From Lachnospiraceae bacterium (GTDB lineage Bacteria; Bacillota; Clostridia; Lachnospirales; Lachnospiraceae): a stretch of 46,816 bases of DNA. Shown here piece after piece: positions 34,677 to 42,239 of the stretch. Positions within the stretch are counted from its first letter, which is position 1, and each line of letters begins with the position of its first letter. The stretch covers positions 1-46,816 of the forward strand of contig JAILFA010000067.1 in assembly GCA_024687125.1 (NCBI GenBank), in the 5' to 3' direction. The translations under genes and the position numbers were made by a program. A model generated the notes under the pieces. That model was not told the DNA's origin. It did not search any database and worked only from the letters and a program-made list of their open reading frames with translations.

Positions 34677-36311
34677 ATGACCCGAAACCAAAACCACGGG
34701 CGGAGCGCCGGGAGATCCGGCAGGGGGCTCCGCCTGCGCTATCTCATCTATGTGTCATCAGCAGCAGCCTGTTTTCTGTGGCTTCTGCTGATGCCTGCGT
34801 TTTCCGGGAGTTTAACCGAGCGCGCGCCGCGCTTTTCCGTCACCCTCAACGATGTATCTGTCGGAATCCTCACCTCACGCGAGGAAGCGTTTTCGTGTCT
34901 TAACGACGCGCGGCGCACCTTTGCGCGTGAGAGGCTCGCGACGCAGGGCGGGGGACTGGCGCTGTCCGACGCGGAGCTTTCGATCAGCAATATCACGCAC
35001 AGCACGGACGCGCCCGCGGAGGCCGATGACCCCGCGCAGGTCACACAGGCGATGCTCGAGGTACTCAGGAGCAACGTCTACGCGACACTCGGCAGGCACT
35101 ATACGGTCAAGATCGGCGACTACTCCGTAAATCTCGCGGACAGCACGGAGGTACTGCGGCTTCTGGACACGGCGCTCGCCGCGTATGATCCCGACGGAAC
35201 ATTCTATACGGAGCTGATCCCGGACCCCACGCGCGAAGTCAGCGTCCTCACCGCGCGCGTCGCGAAAAAGGATGCGGAAGTGGATGACCGTGACACGGAG
35301 ATGACGGTGCTCCCCACGGGCGGAACGTTTCTCGCGATGACGGAAAAGCCGGAGGTGGAGCGTTCGCCCGAGGAGATGGATTTTTCGGAGTTTTCACTGG
35401 GCCTGTATGACATGTCCTTTGATGACAGCATCGAGGTTGTGGAGGCATATCTGCCCGCGAGCGAGCTGACAGACCTTGCGACTGCGATCGACGAGGTGAC
35501 CAAGGACAAGGAAACGCCGCAGATCTACGAGGTGAAATCGGGCGATTCTCTTTCGGTCATCGCCGAGAACTACAACCTGTCGCTGGACGCGCTGATCGCG
35601 ATGAATCCCACCCTCGATGACGCGTCGCAGGCGATCCGCCCGGAGGACGAGCTGATCGTGACTGTCCCGGAGCCGGAGCTCGCGGTGCGCTATGAGACGG
35701 AGGAATATATCGAGGAGAGCTATGAAGCCGAGGTCGTGATCGTGCCCAATGACGATTGGTACACAAACCAGACACAGGTGCTGCAGGAGCCTTCCTCGGG
35801 CTTCCACAAGGTGATCGCGCGTTCGACGTGGGTCAACAAAAGCGAGGTCGCGCGCACGATCGTCAAGGAGGAGGTGACGTGGGAGGCGGTGCCGATGATC
35901 ATGGAAAAGGGCACCAAGGTTCCGCCGACCTTTATCAAGCCGATCTCAGGCGGACGCCTGAGCTCCCCGTTCGGCAAGCGGAGCCGCCCGACCAAGGGCG
36001 CGAGCACCTATCACAAGGGCATCGACTGGGCCACACCTGTCGGCACGGCGGTCGTTGCGAGCTCTTCGGGCGTTGTCACGCGCGCGGGCTGGGGCAGCGG
36101 CTACGGAAATGTTGTCTACATCGAGCATCCGAACGGCATGGTCACACGTTACGGACATCTGTCCAGGATCCTGGTCAAGACAGGCCAGAGTGTCCAGCAG
36201 GGCCAGAAGATCGCGCTTTCAGGAAACACCGGCGTCAGCACCGGACCGCACATTCACTTCGAGATCCTCGTGAACGGCGTACAGGTGAATCCGATGAAAT
36301 ACCTGAACTGA
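34677..36311 (+). CDS. Secreted LysM-G5-M23 peptidoglycan endopeptidase
   Basis: A 544-residue protein with an N-terminal membrane anchor or signal (21-40), a ~230-residue region of unknown fold, a LysM domain (about 283-330: YEVKSGDSLSVIAENYN), a G5 domain (about 335-415) and a C-terminal M23 LytM metallopeptidase (about 420-543). The zinc ligands are His446 and Asp450 in HKGIDWA and His525/His527 in HIHFE. It should cut peptide cross-links in peptidoglycan outside the cell. No ribosome site is seen before the ATG, and the gap to the previous gene is 3 bases, which suggests coupled translation. Confidence 0.92.
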   Translation: MTRNQNHGRSAGRSGRGLRLRYLIYVSSAAACFLWLLLMPAFSGSLTERAPRFSVTLNDVSVGILTSREEAFSCLNDARRTFARERLATQGGGLALSDAELSISNITHSTDAPAEADDPAQVTQAMLEVLRSNVYATLGRHYTVKIGDYSVNLADSTEVLRLLDTALAAYDPDGTFYTELIPDPTREVSVLTARVAKKDAEVDDRDTEMTVLPTGGTFLAMTEKPEVERSPEEMDFSEFSLGLYDMSFDDSIEVVEAYLPASELTDLATAIDEVTKDKETPQIYEVKSGDSLSVIAENYNLSLDALIAMNPTLDDASQAIRPEDELIVTVPEPELAVRYETEEYIEESYEAEVVIVPNDDWYTNQTQVLQEPSSGFHKVIARSTWVNKSEVARTIVKEEVTWEAVPMIMEKGTKVPPTFIKPISGGRLSSPFGKRSRPTKGASTYHKGIDWATPVGTAVVASSSGVVTRAGWGSGYGNVVYIEHPNGMVTRYGHLSRILVKTGQSVQQGQKIALSGNTGVSTGPHIHFEILVNGVQVNPMKYLN

Positions 36312-36339
36312 AAAACATGCGGAAGTATGGAACGATCTG

Positions 36340-36348
36340 TGGTATAAT
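36340..36348 (+). promoter_or_regulatory. Extended -10 promoter giving a leaderless mRNA
   Basis: TGGTATAAT (hexamer 36343-36348) within TGTGGTATAAT ends six bases before the ATG at 36355. Transcription would start at or beside the A of the start codon. Confidence 0.65.
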
Positions 36349-36354
36349 ACGCGT

Positions 36355-37428
36355 ATGAAACGGGTAAAGACAATTGATCTCACACCGGGCATGATCCTGT
36401 CGGAGGATGTTTACAGCTATGACCGTTCGGTCATGATCCTCCCCAAGGGTTCGGTGCTGAGCGACAAATCCATTACGCGTCTCGCCTTTTATTCGGTTCT
36501 GCATGTTCTGGTGGAAGATGAACAGGTCGGCCTCAACCAGCAGCACGCGGAGCCCTCTTATTCCGAACGTCTGCGTGCGACTCCCGAGTTCCAGAAATTT
36601 CAGAAGGAGTTTGAAGGAGACGCGGAACAGTTCAAGGACAAGATCAACGATGTCGTAAAACACAACAAGCCTCTCGATGTCGAGAGCATGATCACGCCTG
36701 TCTATACGCTGATCGATCAGAGCTCCGGTCCTTCCAATGTCTTTGATATGCTCCACAGTCTCAGGCAGTACGATGACGCGACGTATGTGCATTGCATCAA
36801 TGTGGCACTGATCTGCAGCTGTCTGGCCAAGTGGATGCGCCTCTCGGAGGCGGATACGCTGGTCGCGACGCAGGCCGGGCTCTTGCACGATATCGGCAAA
36901 CTCCTGATACCCGGGGAGATCATCTCCAAGCCGGCCAAGCTCACGGAGGACGAGTATCACATTGTGCAGACGCACCCGCGTCAGGGCTATGAGATCATCA
37001 AGGATCTTTCGATCGACACGCGTATCAAGAACGCGGTTCTCATGCATCATGAGCGCTGCGACGGCAGTGGCTATCCGTTCGGGATCACGGCTGATCGGAT
37101 CGATCCTGTCGCCAAGATCGTTGCGATCGCGGATGTCTATGACGCGACGACCTCGGCGCGCGTCTATCGAGGACCGCAGTGTCCGTTCGTCGCGATCGGT
37201 CTTTTTGAGAATGAGGGATTACAGAAATACGACACGCGCGCGATCATGACCTTCCTGTCCAATGTCGTGAACACTTATCTGCTCAATCGCGTGCGCCTGA
37301 ACAACGGGATCGAAGGCGAGATCGTCTTCATCAACCCCGATCGTCTCGCGCGCCCTACTATCAAAGCCGGCAGCAGTTATGTGGATCTGGCCCAGAATCC
37401 GGACCTGTATATAGAGGCGATCATCTAG
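36355..37428 (+). CDS. Soluble HD-GYP domain phosphodiesterase
   Basis: A 357-residue cytoplasmic protein. An N-terminal DUF3391-like domain (about 1-65: KTIDLTPGMILSEDVYS, ILPKGSVLS) and a helical linker precede the HD-GYP domain with HCINVALICSCLA, HDIGK (His178, Asp179), HHERCDGSGYPFG (231-243) and IADVYDATTSARVY. A ~60-residue tail (NNGIEGEIVFINPDRLARP) is typical of such proteins. It probably hydrolyses cyclic di-GMP. No ribosome site is present and the promoter lies 6 bases upstream, so leaderless translation is predicted. It shares no operon with the M23 gene unless by read-through. Confidence 0.9.
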   Translation: MKRVKTIDLTPGMILSEDVYSYDRSVMILPKGSVLSDKSITRLAFYSVLHVLVEDEQVGLNQQHAEPSYSERLRATPEFQKFQKEFEGDAEQFKDKINDVVKHNKPLDVESMITPVYTLIDQSSGPSNVFDMLHSLRQYDDATYVHCINVALICSCLAKWMRLSEADTLVATQAGLLHDIGKLLIPGEIISKPAKLTEDEYHIVQTHPRQGYEIIKDLSIDTRIKNAVLMHHERCDGSGYPFGITADRIDPVAKIVAIADVYDATTSARVYRGPQCPFVAIGLFENEGLQKYDTRAIMTFLSNVVNTYLLNRVRLNNGIEGEIVFINPDRLARPTIKAGSSYVDLAQNPDLYIEAII

Positions 37429-37429
37429 G

Positions 37430-37580
37430 TCAGCACAACCAGCTACTCGGATTACTTCGTAATCCTCGTTGCTGTGCGGTCAGAGTCGCTTCGCGCCTTG
37501 CCCGCATCTGCGAGATAACAAAGAACAACCCGGAATGCAAGCATTCCGGGTTTGTTTTTGTTATCTCGCAGTTGTGCTGA
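37430..37580. repeat. 151-bp element with terminal inverted repeats filling the intergenic gap
   Basis: TCAGCACAAC (37430-37439) and GTTGTGCTGA (37571-37580) are exact reverse complements. Inside are a small hairpin (GGATTAC/GTAATCC around 37449-37466) and a long imperfect hairpin with 31-base arms, 28 matching (CTGCGAGATAAC... 37508-37538 with 37541-37571). It starts one base after the HD-GYP stop and ends one base before the murA stop. It could be a MITE-like element or a large bidirectional terminator. Confidence 0.7.
37527..37562. terminator. Bidirectional intrinsic terminator between HD-GYP gene and murA
   Basis: AACCCGGAATGC (37527-37538) pairs with GCATTCCGGGTT (37541-37552), followed by TGTTTTTGTT. 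On the other strand the stem is followed by TGTTCTTTGTT. It serves both converging genes. Confidence 0.85.
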
Positions 37581-37581
37581 T

Positions 37582-38874
37582 TTATGCATACTTTAAGCGG
37601 AACTTCTGCCCGCTGCGTTCATCCTCGACGCGTTCGATCCGGGCGCCCAGCGTCTGCAGTTTCACGTAGAAATCTTCATATCCACGTTCGATAAAGCGGA
37701 TATTATCGATGGTGGTAAAACCGTCCGCGACGAGACCCGCGAGAACCAGCGCGGCACCCGCACGAAGATCCGGCGCGACGATGTGTGCGCCTGTGTACTT
37801 TTCCTCTCCGGAGATGATGGCAGTACTGCCTTCCACCTTGATGTTTGCGCCCATCGAGACGAGCTCGTCGATATATTTGAAACGGTTTTCAAAAATGGAT
37901 TCGGTAACGATACTGACCCCGGATGCGAGGCCCAGCGCCACGGTGATCTGTGGCTGCATATCGGTGGGAAAGCCCGGATAGGGCAGCGTCTTGACATGTG
38001 TGCTCTTAAGCCGTTCCTTACAGATGACGCGCACCGCGTCGTCCTCTTCATGGATCTCGCAGCCCATCTCCTTTAACTTTGCACTGATCGACTCCAGATG
38101 CTTGGGGATGACGCCGCGGACCGTGATGTCCCCGCGCGTGATCGCGCTTGCCATCATAAACGTGCCCGCCTCGATCTGGTCGGGGATGATCGCGTATTCT
38201 GTTCCGTGCAGGCGCTCCACACCGCGGATACGGATCACGTCCGTGCCTGCTCCTTTGATACGCGCGCCCATGCTGTTGAGAAAGTTGGCGAGATCAACGA
38301 CATGCGGTTCCTTGGCCGCGTTCTCGATGATCGTCTGCCCCTGCGCAAGTGTCGCGGCCATCATGATGTTGATCGTCGCGCCGACAGAAACGACGTCGAG
38401 ATAGATATGCGCACCGTGAAGCTCGCGCGCCTCCGCGACGATATAACCGTGCTCGATCCGGCATTCGGCGCCGAGCGCGCTGAATCCCTTCATATGCTGG
38501 TCGACCGGACGAAGACCGATCGCGCAGCCGCCCGGCAATACGACACGCGCGTGCTTGAACTTGCCCAGCATCGCGCCGATCAGATAGTAAGACGCACGGA
38601 TCTTCTTTAAGGCATCGTTGTCGATGACCATGTCCCGCGCCTTGGCGGCGTTTACGCGCACGGTATGTCTGCCCGTTCGGTGCGTAAAGACGCCGATCTC
38701 ATTCATTGTCGCAAGGAGGATGTTTGTATCCGCCTCATCCGGCATATTCTCAATAATAACGGTATCATCAGTCATCGTAGAAGCCGCCAGGATCGCAAGC
38801 GCCGCGTTTTTCGCGCCTGTGATCTCGACTTCCCCGGCTAATGAGTTACCGCCCTTGATGATATACTGCTCCAT
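37582..38874 (-). CDS. murA: UDP-N-acetylglucosamine 1-carboxyvinyltransferase
   Basis: A 430-residue cytoplasmic enzyme performing the first committed peptidoglycan step, adding enolpyruvate from PEP to UDP-GlcNAc. GAKNAALAILAAS near the N-terminus, the active-site Cys117 in PGGCAIGLRPVDQH (the fosfomycin target) and PGFPTDMQPQ are all present. ATG at 38874 is chosen over a GTG at 38880, because the promoter predicts transcription starting around 38876-38878, just downstream of the GTG. No ribosome site precedes it, so the mRNA is nearly leaderless. Many Firmicutes carry two MurA paralogs; which one this is cannot be told here. Confidence 0.96.
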   Translation of the reverse strand: MEQYIIKGGNSLAGEVEITGAKNAALAILAASTMTDDTVIIENMPDEADTNILLATMNEIGVFTHRTGRHTVRVNAAKARDMVIDNDALKKIRASYYLIGAMLGKFKHARVVLPGGCAIGLRPVDQHMKGFSALGAECRIEHGYIVAEARELHGAHIYLDVVSVGATINIMMAATLAQGQTIIENAAKEPHVVDLANFLNSMGARIKGAGTDVIRIRGVERLHGTEYAIIPDQIEAGTFMMASAITRGDITVRGVIPKHLESISAKLKEMGCEIHEEDDAVRVICKERLKSTHVKTLPYPGFPTDMQPQITVALGLASGVSIVTESIFENRFKYIDELVSMGANIKVEGSTAIISGEEKYTGAHIVAPDLRAGAALVLAGLVADGFTTIDNIRFIERGYEDFYVKLQTLGARIERVEDERSGQKFRLKYA

Positions 38875-38883
38875 AACCACGAA

Positions 38884-38912
38884 ATTATATTACAATATTT
38901 CCCATTTGTAAA
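38884..38912 (-). promoter_or_regulatory. Sigma-A-type promoter of murA
   Basis: On the minus strand TTTACA (38912-38907), a 17-base spacer and TATAAT (38889-38884). Nine bases separate the -10 from the ATG, leaving a leader of only a few bases. Confidence 0.8.
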
Positions 38913-38925
38913 TCCGGACAGAAAA

Positions 38926-38962
38926 CTCCCGATGCGAAGCGGTTTTTGCATCGCATCGGGAG
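38926..38962 (-). terminator. Intrinsic terminator of the Rpn-like gene
   Basis: CTCCCGATGCGA (38926-38937) pairs with TCGCATCGGGAG (38951-38962). On the minus strand the stem is followed by TTTTCTGT, a standard intrinsic terminator 33 bases after the gene end. It also separates that gene from the murA promoter. Confidence 0.85.
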
Positions 38963-38995
38963 AAGGTTGTTATATGTTCATTCCCTGGCCGTTTA

Positions 38996-39916
38996 TCATG
39001 ACTCCTGCATCACGTGGTATTTCTTATACAGCCGGTTCCGCTGCTTGCTGCTTCCGTTAAGAGCAAGCGTGTAATCACTGCTTCCGGGCGTAAGCTGCTT
39101 CAACAGCTCCGCCAGCATATTCGCGCCTTCTTCCCGACCTTCTTCTCGGCCTTCTTCACGTCCGCCTTCCCAAATTTCTTTTCCAAGGTCTATCATACCG
39201 ATCAGCCTCCTTATCCTGCTTTGATCATCAGGCGAGATGATCCTGTTTGCAAACACATTGATTGACGCCAGTATGGAAGCGCGCCGGACGTCGTCTGTAA
39301 GCCTCTCTGAAAGTGAGATTGCCTCGCTGACCGCCTCCCTCTTGGCCGCGTCTCCCCGGCACGAGAGCGGGTACACGATCAGCTGCATCAGATCGAGATC
39401 ATCCAGCTCTTCGCCGTGGTCCAGCTTTGCGGCAATCCGATCGCGGATCGCTTCCGAGTCGAGATCTGACAGAAATGCCTCGTCGATCACAACACGCATG
39501 CTCCCCAGATCCAGCTCAGGGTTCGTCGTTCCGCGCTGCACGTCCGCTGTATAGATCACGATCACGCGGATCGGCGGAAAACGCCCAAGTTCATTATACA
39601 GACGATTCGACAGCCGCGCAATGTAGCCAAGATACTTGCCCTTGTTTTTCTCGCGGTACTCACTCTCGTAGTCAATGATCGCGTAAGTGCCGTCCTCCAA
39701 AATGAAAAGCGTGTCGATCTTGAGCTCATTCGCCTCGATCGCCGGCAGATTTGTCGGCTGACTGTCCACGACCCGCGGCAGCTGAAGCCCATATGCCTCC
39801 AGGGACCTGCCCCTGAAATTCTCCGCCAGAAGCTTGGATGTAATATCCTTGTTCTGCCAGGCGATGGGGTGACCGGCGCGCGGTTTCCCCTTGTTGCGGG
39901 TTTTGCGTTTCTCCAT
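38996..39916 (-). CDS. Rpn/PD-(D/E)XK nuclease-family transposase-like protein
   Basis: A 306-residue protein of the Rpn-like PD-(D/E)XK superfamily, which is abundant in Lachnospiraceae-type genomes. KNDITSKLLAENF-like N-terminal residues (QNKDITSKLLAENF), then the nuclease core with Asp68 in KIDTLF and Glu84/Glu86 in IIDYESEY. The C-terminal region has the typical GREEGREEGREEG repeat (about 256-268) and a Lys-rich end. Members act as recombination-promoting nucleases or as uncharacterised orphans. ATG at 39916 has AGGAGGG 4-5 bases upstream; longer frames reach back into the repeat region without a ribosome site. No partner gene or inverted repeats of a transposon are seen. Confidence 0.85.
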   Translation of the reverse strand: MEKRKTRNKGKPRAGHPIAWQNKDITSKLLAENFRGRSLEAYGLQLPRVVDSQPTNLPAIEANELKIDTLFILEDGTYAIIDYESEYREKNKGKYLGYIARLSNRLYNELGRFPPIRVIVIYTADVQRGTTNPELDLGSMRVVIDEAFLSDLDSEAIRDRIAAKLDHGEELDDLDLMQLIVYPLSCRGDAAKREAVSEAISLSERLTDDVRRASILASINVFANRIISPDDQSRIRRLIGMIDLGKEIWEGGREEGREEGREEGANMLAELLKQLTPGSSDYTLALNGSSKQRNRLYKKYHVMQES

Positions 39917-40140
39917 ACGCGTCCCTCCTGCAATACGAAAGACCGATCCTGCCCACAGGACAGTAAAAGCCGATCCGCGGGCACGCTGCAAAAAAAGAGA
40001 TACCGGCCGCGGCGAGAACACCTGACCGTGCAGAAGAACTCTGCGAAATTAAGCATAATTTAATTGCGAAGAATGAGCAAATGAAAAAAGCATAAACTAT
40101 GCATCGCATTGCGGCGCGCGTGTGCTCAGAGAATTCATGC
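39917..40140. other. Leader region of the Rpn-like gene; no gene seen
   Basis: This 224-base stretch holds a leftward promoter candidate and otherwise nothing I can assign. Short open frames on both strands here show no ribosome sites or family features. Confidence 0.6.
40052..40080 (-). promoter_or_regulatory. Promoter candidate of the Rpn-like gene
   Basis: On the minus strand TTGCTC (40080-40075), a 17-base spacer and TATGCT (40057-40052). It would give a leader of about 130 bases. Confidence 0.45.
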
Positions 40141-40254
40141 GGAGCCGGAATCAACGAAACCCGTCGGCCGGGCTCCTCGTCGTTCGGATTTCTTGGTGGA
40201 GAAGGAGCCGGAATCAACAAACCCGCCGCCCTGGCTCCTCGTCCATCCGAGTTT
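40141..40254 (+). repeat. Two 63-bp GGAGCC...GGCTCC hairpin repeat units
   Basis: Units start at 40141 and 40204, 63 bases apart. Both begin GGAGCCGGAATCAAC, contain AAACCCG, and continue GGCTCCTCGTC. GGAGCC pairs with GGCTCC in each (40141-40146 with 40171-40176; 40204-40209 with 40233-40238). They abut the TTTGGGC array and share its spacing. Confidence 0.8.
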
Positions 40255-40479
40255 GGGCTTAAACAGAGGAAAAGTGAGAAATACGCCCAAGTGACTCTGA
40301 AAAAGTGAAGGCATTTGGTCAAAAACAGAGGAAAAGCACGGAATGCGCCCGAGGATTCCTTGAAAAAGTGAAAAAACTTGGTCGAAATATGAGGAAAATT
40401 ATGAAATGCGCCCAAATTGCCTCGAGAATCGTAGAGCCCTTGGGCGCAAACAGAAGAAAAGCCTGAAATGCGCCCAAAG
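40252..40479 (+). repeat. Four TTTGGGC...GCGCCCAA hairpin-repeat units
   Basis: Units start at 40252, 40314, 40377 and 40439 (steps 62, 63, 62). Shared pattern: YTTGGKC, A-rich stretch with ACAGAGGAAAA, then TGAAATGCGCCCAA. The 22-base gaps are also partly alike (CTGAAAAAGTGA, TTGAAAAAGTGA). Same family and orientation as 3539-3639. Confidence 0.85.
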
Positions 40480-40514
40480 ATTCCAACTACACCCGAATCA
40501 TCGTACGCCGTCCC

Positions 40515-40572
40515 GCGCTGCCCAATCAAGCCCGCGCTGCCCGATCATGTTCAGCGCTGCCCAACGCTGCCC
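40515..40572 (+). repeat. Four short GCGCTGCCC direct repeats
   Basis: GCGCTGCCC occurs at 40515-40523, 40534-40542 and 40554-40562, with CGCTGCCC at 40565-40572. Steps of 19 and 20 bases place the first three on roughly the same DNA face. They end 40 bases before the -10 box of the isomerase gene, a position suited to regulator sites. Confidence 0.6.
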
Positions 40573-40608
40573 TGTAAAATTTCACCTATTTATCTCTTCC
40601 TCATCTTG

Positions 40609-40658
40609 TGGTAAAATGAAAATCGCGAATCCTTAGCGCCTTCTGCTGTCGGGGCGCT
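40609..40658 (+). promoter_or_regulatory. Extended -10 promoter and leader hairpin of the isomerase gene
   Basis: TGGTAAAAT (hexamer 40612-40617) within TGTGGTAAAAT. The ~90-base leader contains AGCGCC (40635-40640) pairing with GGCGCT (40653-40658) followed by TTT, which could be a weak attenuator. Confidence 0.55.
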
Positions 40659-40709
40659 TTACTAAACCATCAAAGGGGCAGCGATTCAGGTTCAGGAGGT
40701 AAACAGCGT

Positions 40710-42200
40710 ATGATCACCAACATCCCCACCATTAAGGTCGGCATCGTCGCCGTCAGCCGCGACTGTTTCCCGGCATCTCTCGCGGAGAACCGCAGAAAGG
40801 CGCTGGTAGCGGCTTACGCGAAAAAGTATGACGCGGCCGACATCTATGAGTGCCCTGTCACCATCATCGAGAGCGAGACAGACATGGTCAACGCCCTTGA
40901 AGATATCAAGAAGGCCGGTTGCAACGCCCTGTGCGTGTACCTCGGCAACTTCGGCCCCGAGATCTCCGAGACCCTGCTTGCCAAGCACTTTGACGGCCCC
41001 AAGATGTTCTGCGCGGCCGCCGAAGAGAGCCAGGGCGACCTGATGGACGGACGAGGAGACGCGTACTGCGGCATGCTCAACGCGAGCTACAACCTCGCAC
41101 TGCGCAACACCCGCGCGTACATTCCCGAGTTCCCGGTCGGCAACGCTGATGAGTGCGCGGACATGATCCATGACTTCCTGCCCGTCGCGCGCGTCGCGGA
41201 AGGCCTTGCGAACCTCAAGATCATCAGCTTCGGTCCCCGTCCTGCCAATTTCCTGGCCTGCAACGCACCGATCAAGCAGCTCTACAATCTTGACGTCGAG
41301 ATCGAGGAAGAATCCGAGCTTGACCTTTTCGAAGCCTACACCAAGCACGAAGGCGACAAGCGCATCGCGGAAGTCGCCGCCGACATGGCCAAGGAAATGG
41401 GCTATGAAGCCGGAAAAGAGCCCGCTATGCTGCCCAAGCTCGCACAGTACGAGCTTACCCTGCTTGACTGGGTCGAGGAGCACAAAGGCTATCGCAAGTA
41501 TGTTGCGCTCACGACCAAGTGCTGGCCCGCGTTCCAGGATATGTTCAAGTTCGTGCCCTGCTACGTCAACAGCCGCCTGATGCGCAAAGGCATCCCGGTC
41601 TCCTGCGAAGTCGATATCTACGGCACCCTGTCCGAGTACATCGGCATCTGCATCTCCGGCCAGGAGGTCACCCTGCTCGACATCAACAACTCCGTACCGC
41701 ACGACATGTACGACGCGTCCATCCAGGACAAGTTCGACTACAAGTTCACGGATACCTTCATGGGCTTCCACTGCGGCAACACCTGCTCCACCAGGATCAA
41801 CAACCCGCATCTGTCCTTCCAGCGCATCATGGCGCGCACCCATCCGCAGGACTGGTGCGACGGCACGATCGAAGGCGACATCAAGGCCGGCGAGATCACA
41901 TTCTACCGCCTGCAGTCCACCGCGGACGCCAAGCTTCGTGCCTATGCGGCCGAAGGTGAAGTCCTGCCCGTCGCGACACAGAGCTTCGGCGGCATCGGCG
42001 TCTTCGCCATCAAGGAGATGGGACGCTTCTATCGCCACTGGCTCATCGGCAAAAACTTCCCGCACCACGGCGCGGTCATGTTCGGCCACTATGCAAAGCC
42101 CCTCTACGACGCGCTCAAGTACATCGGCGTGGATCCCGCGGAGATCGGCTACAACCAGCCGGCGGGCGTCCGCTACGAGGGCGAGAATCCCTGGGGCTGA
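40710..42200 (+). CDS. L-fucose/L-arabinose isomerase family protein
   Basis: A 496-residue cytoplasmic sugar isomerase of the FucI/AraA superfamily: VGIVAVSRDCFPASLAENRR at the N-terminus, CVYLGNFGPE, TTKCWPAFQ, CEVDIYGTLSEYIG, FTDTFMGFHCGNTCSTR and GGIGVFAIKEMGRFY. Metal-dependent aldose-ketose isomerisation is expected. It is shorter than classical FucI (about 590), and the fucose, arabinose or another-sugar specificity is open. AGGAGG lies 10 bases before the ATG. No kinase, aldolase or transporter gene flanks it, so the pathway is not visible. Codon use looks more biased to C-ending codons than its neighbours, which suggests high expression. Confidence 0.88.
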   Translation: MITNIPTIKVGIVAVSRDCFPASLAENRRKALVAAYAKKYDAADIYECPVTIIESETDMVNALEDIKKAGCNALCVYLGNFGPEISETLLAKHFDGPKMFCAAAEESQGDLMDGRGDAYCGMLNASYNLALRNTRAYIPEFPVGNADECADMIHDFLPVARVAEGLANLKIISFGPRPANFLACNAPIKQLYNLDVEIEEESELDLFEAYTKHEGDKRIAEVAADMAKEMGYEAGKEPAMLPKLAQYELTLLDWVEEHKGYRKYVALTTKCWPAFQDMFKFVPCYVNSRLMRKGIPVSCEVDIYGTLSEYIGICISGQEVTLLDINNSVPHDMYDASIQDKFDYKFTDTFMGFHCGNTCSTRINNPHLSFQRIMARTHPQDWCDGTIEGDIKAGEITFYRLQSTADAKLRAYAAEGEVLPVATQSFGGIGVFAIKEMGRFYRHWLIGKNFPHHGAVMFGHYAKPLYDALKYIGVDPAEIGYNQPAGVRYEGENPWG

Positions 42201-42239
42201 GGGATCTGTAAAAAGAGCGGCAGGAGCTGATCGGAAAAG

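Noticed and set aside
38996..39916. Insertion sequence around the Rpn-like gene
   Set aside because: No terminal inverted repeats or target duplications were seen at its edges, and it has its own terminator and promoter like a resident gene.
40099..40308. Rightward 69-codon frame over the GGAGCC repeats
   Set aside because: No ribosome site or promoter, low-complexity translation, and openness explained by the 63-bp step.
40252..40479. CRISPR-like array (regular repeats with ~22-base gaps)
   Set aside because: Units are degenerate, gaps resemble each other instead of being unique, and no cas gene is present.
39726..40529. Long leftward open frame with 21-residue repeats across the intergenic array
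   Set aside because: The repeats arise from the 63-bp step; the frame has no ribosome site at its start, and it overlaps the Rpn-like gene out of frame. The step of 62 in two places would also shift the repeats.
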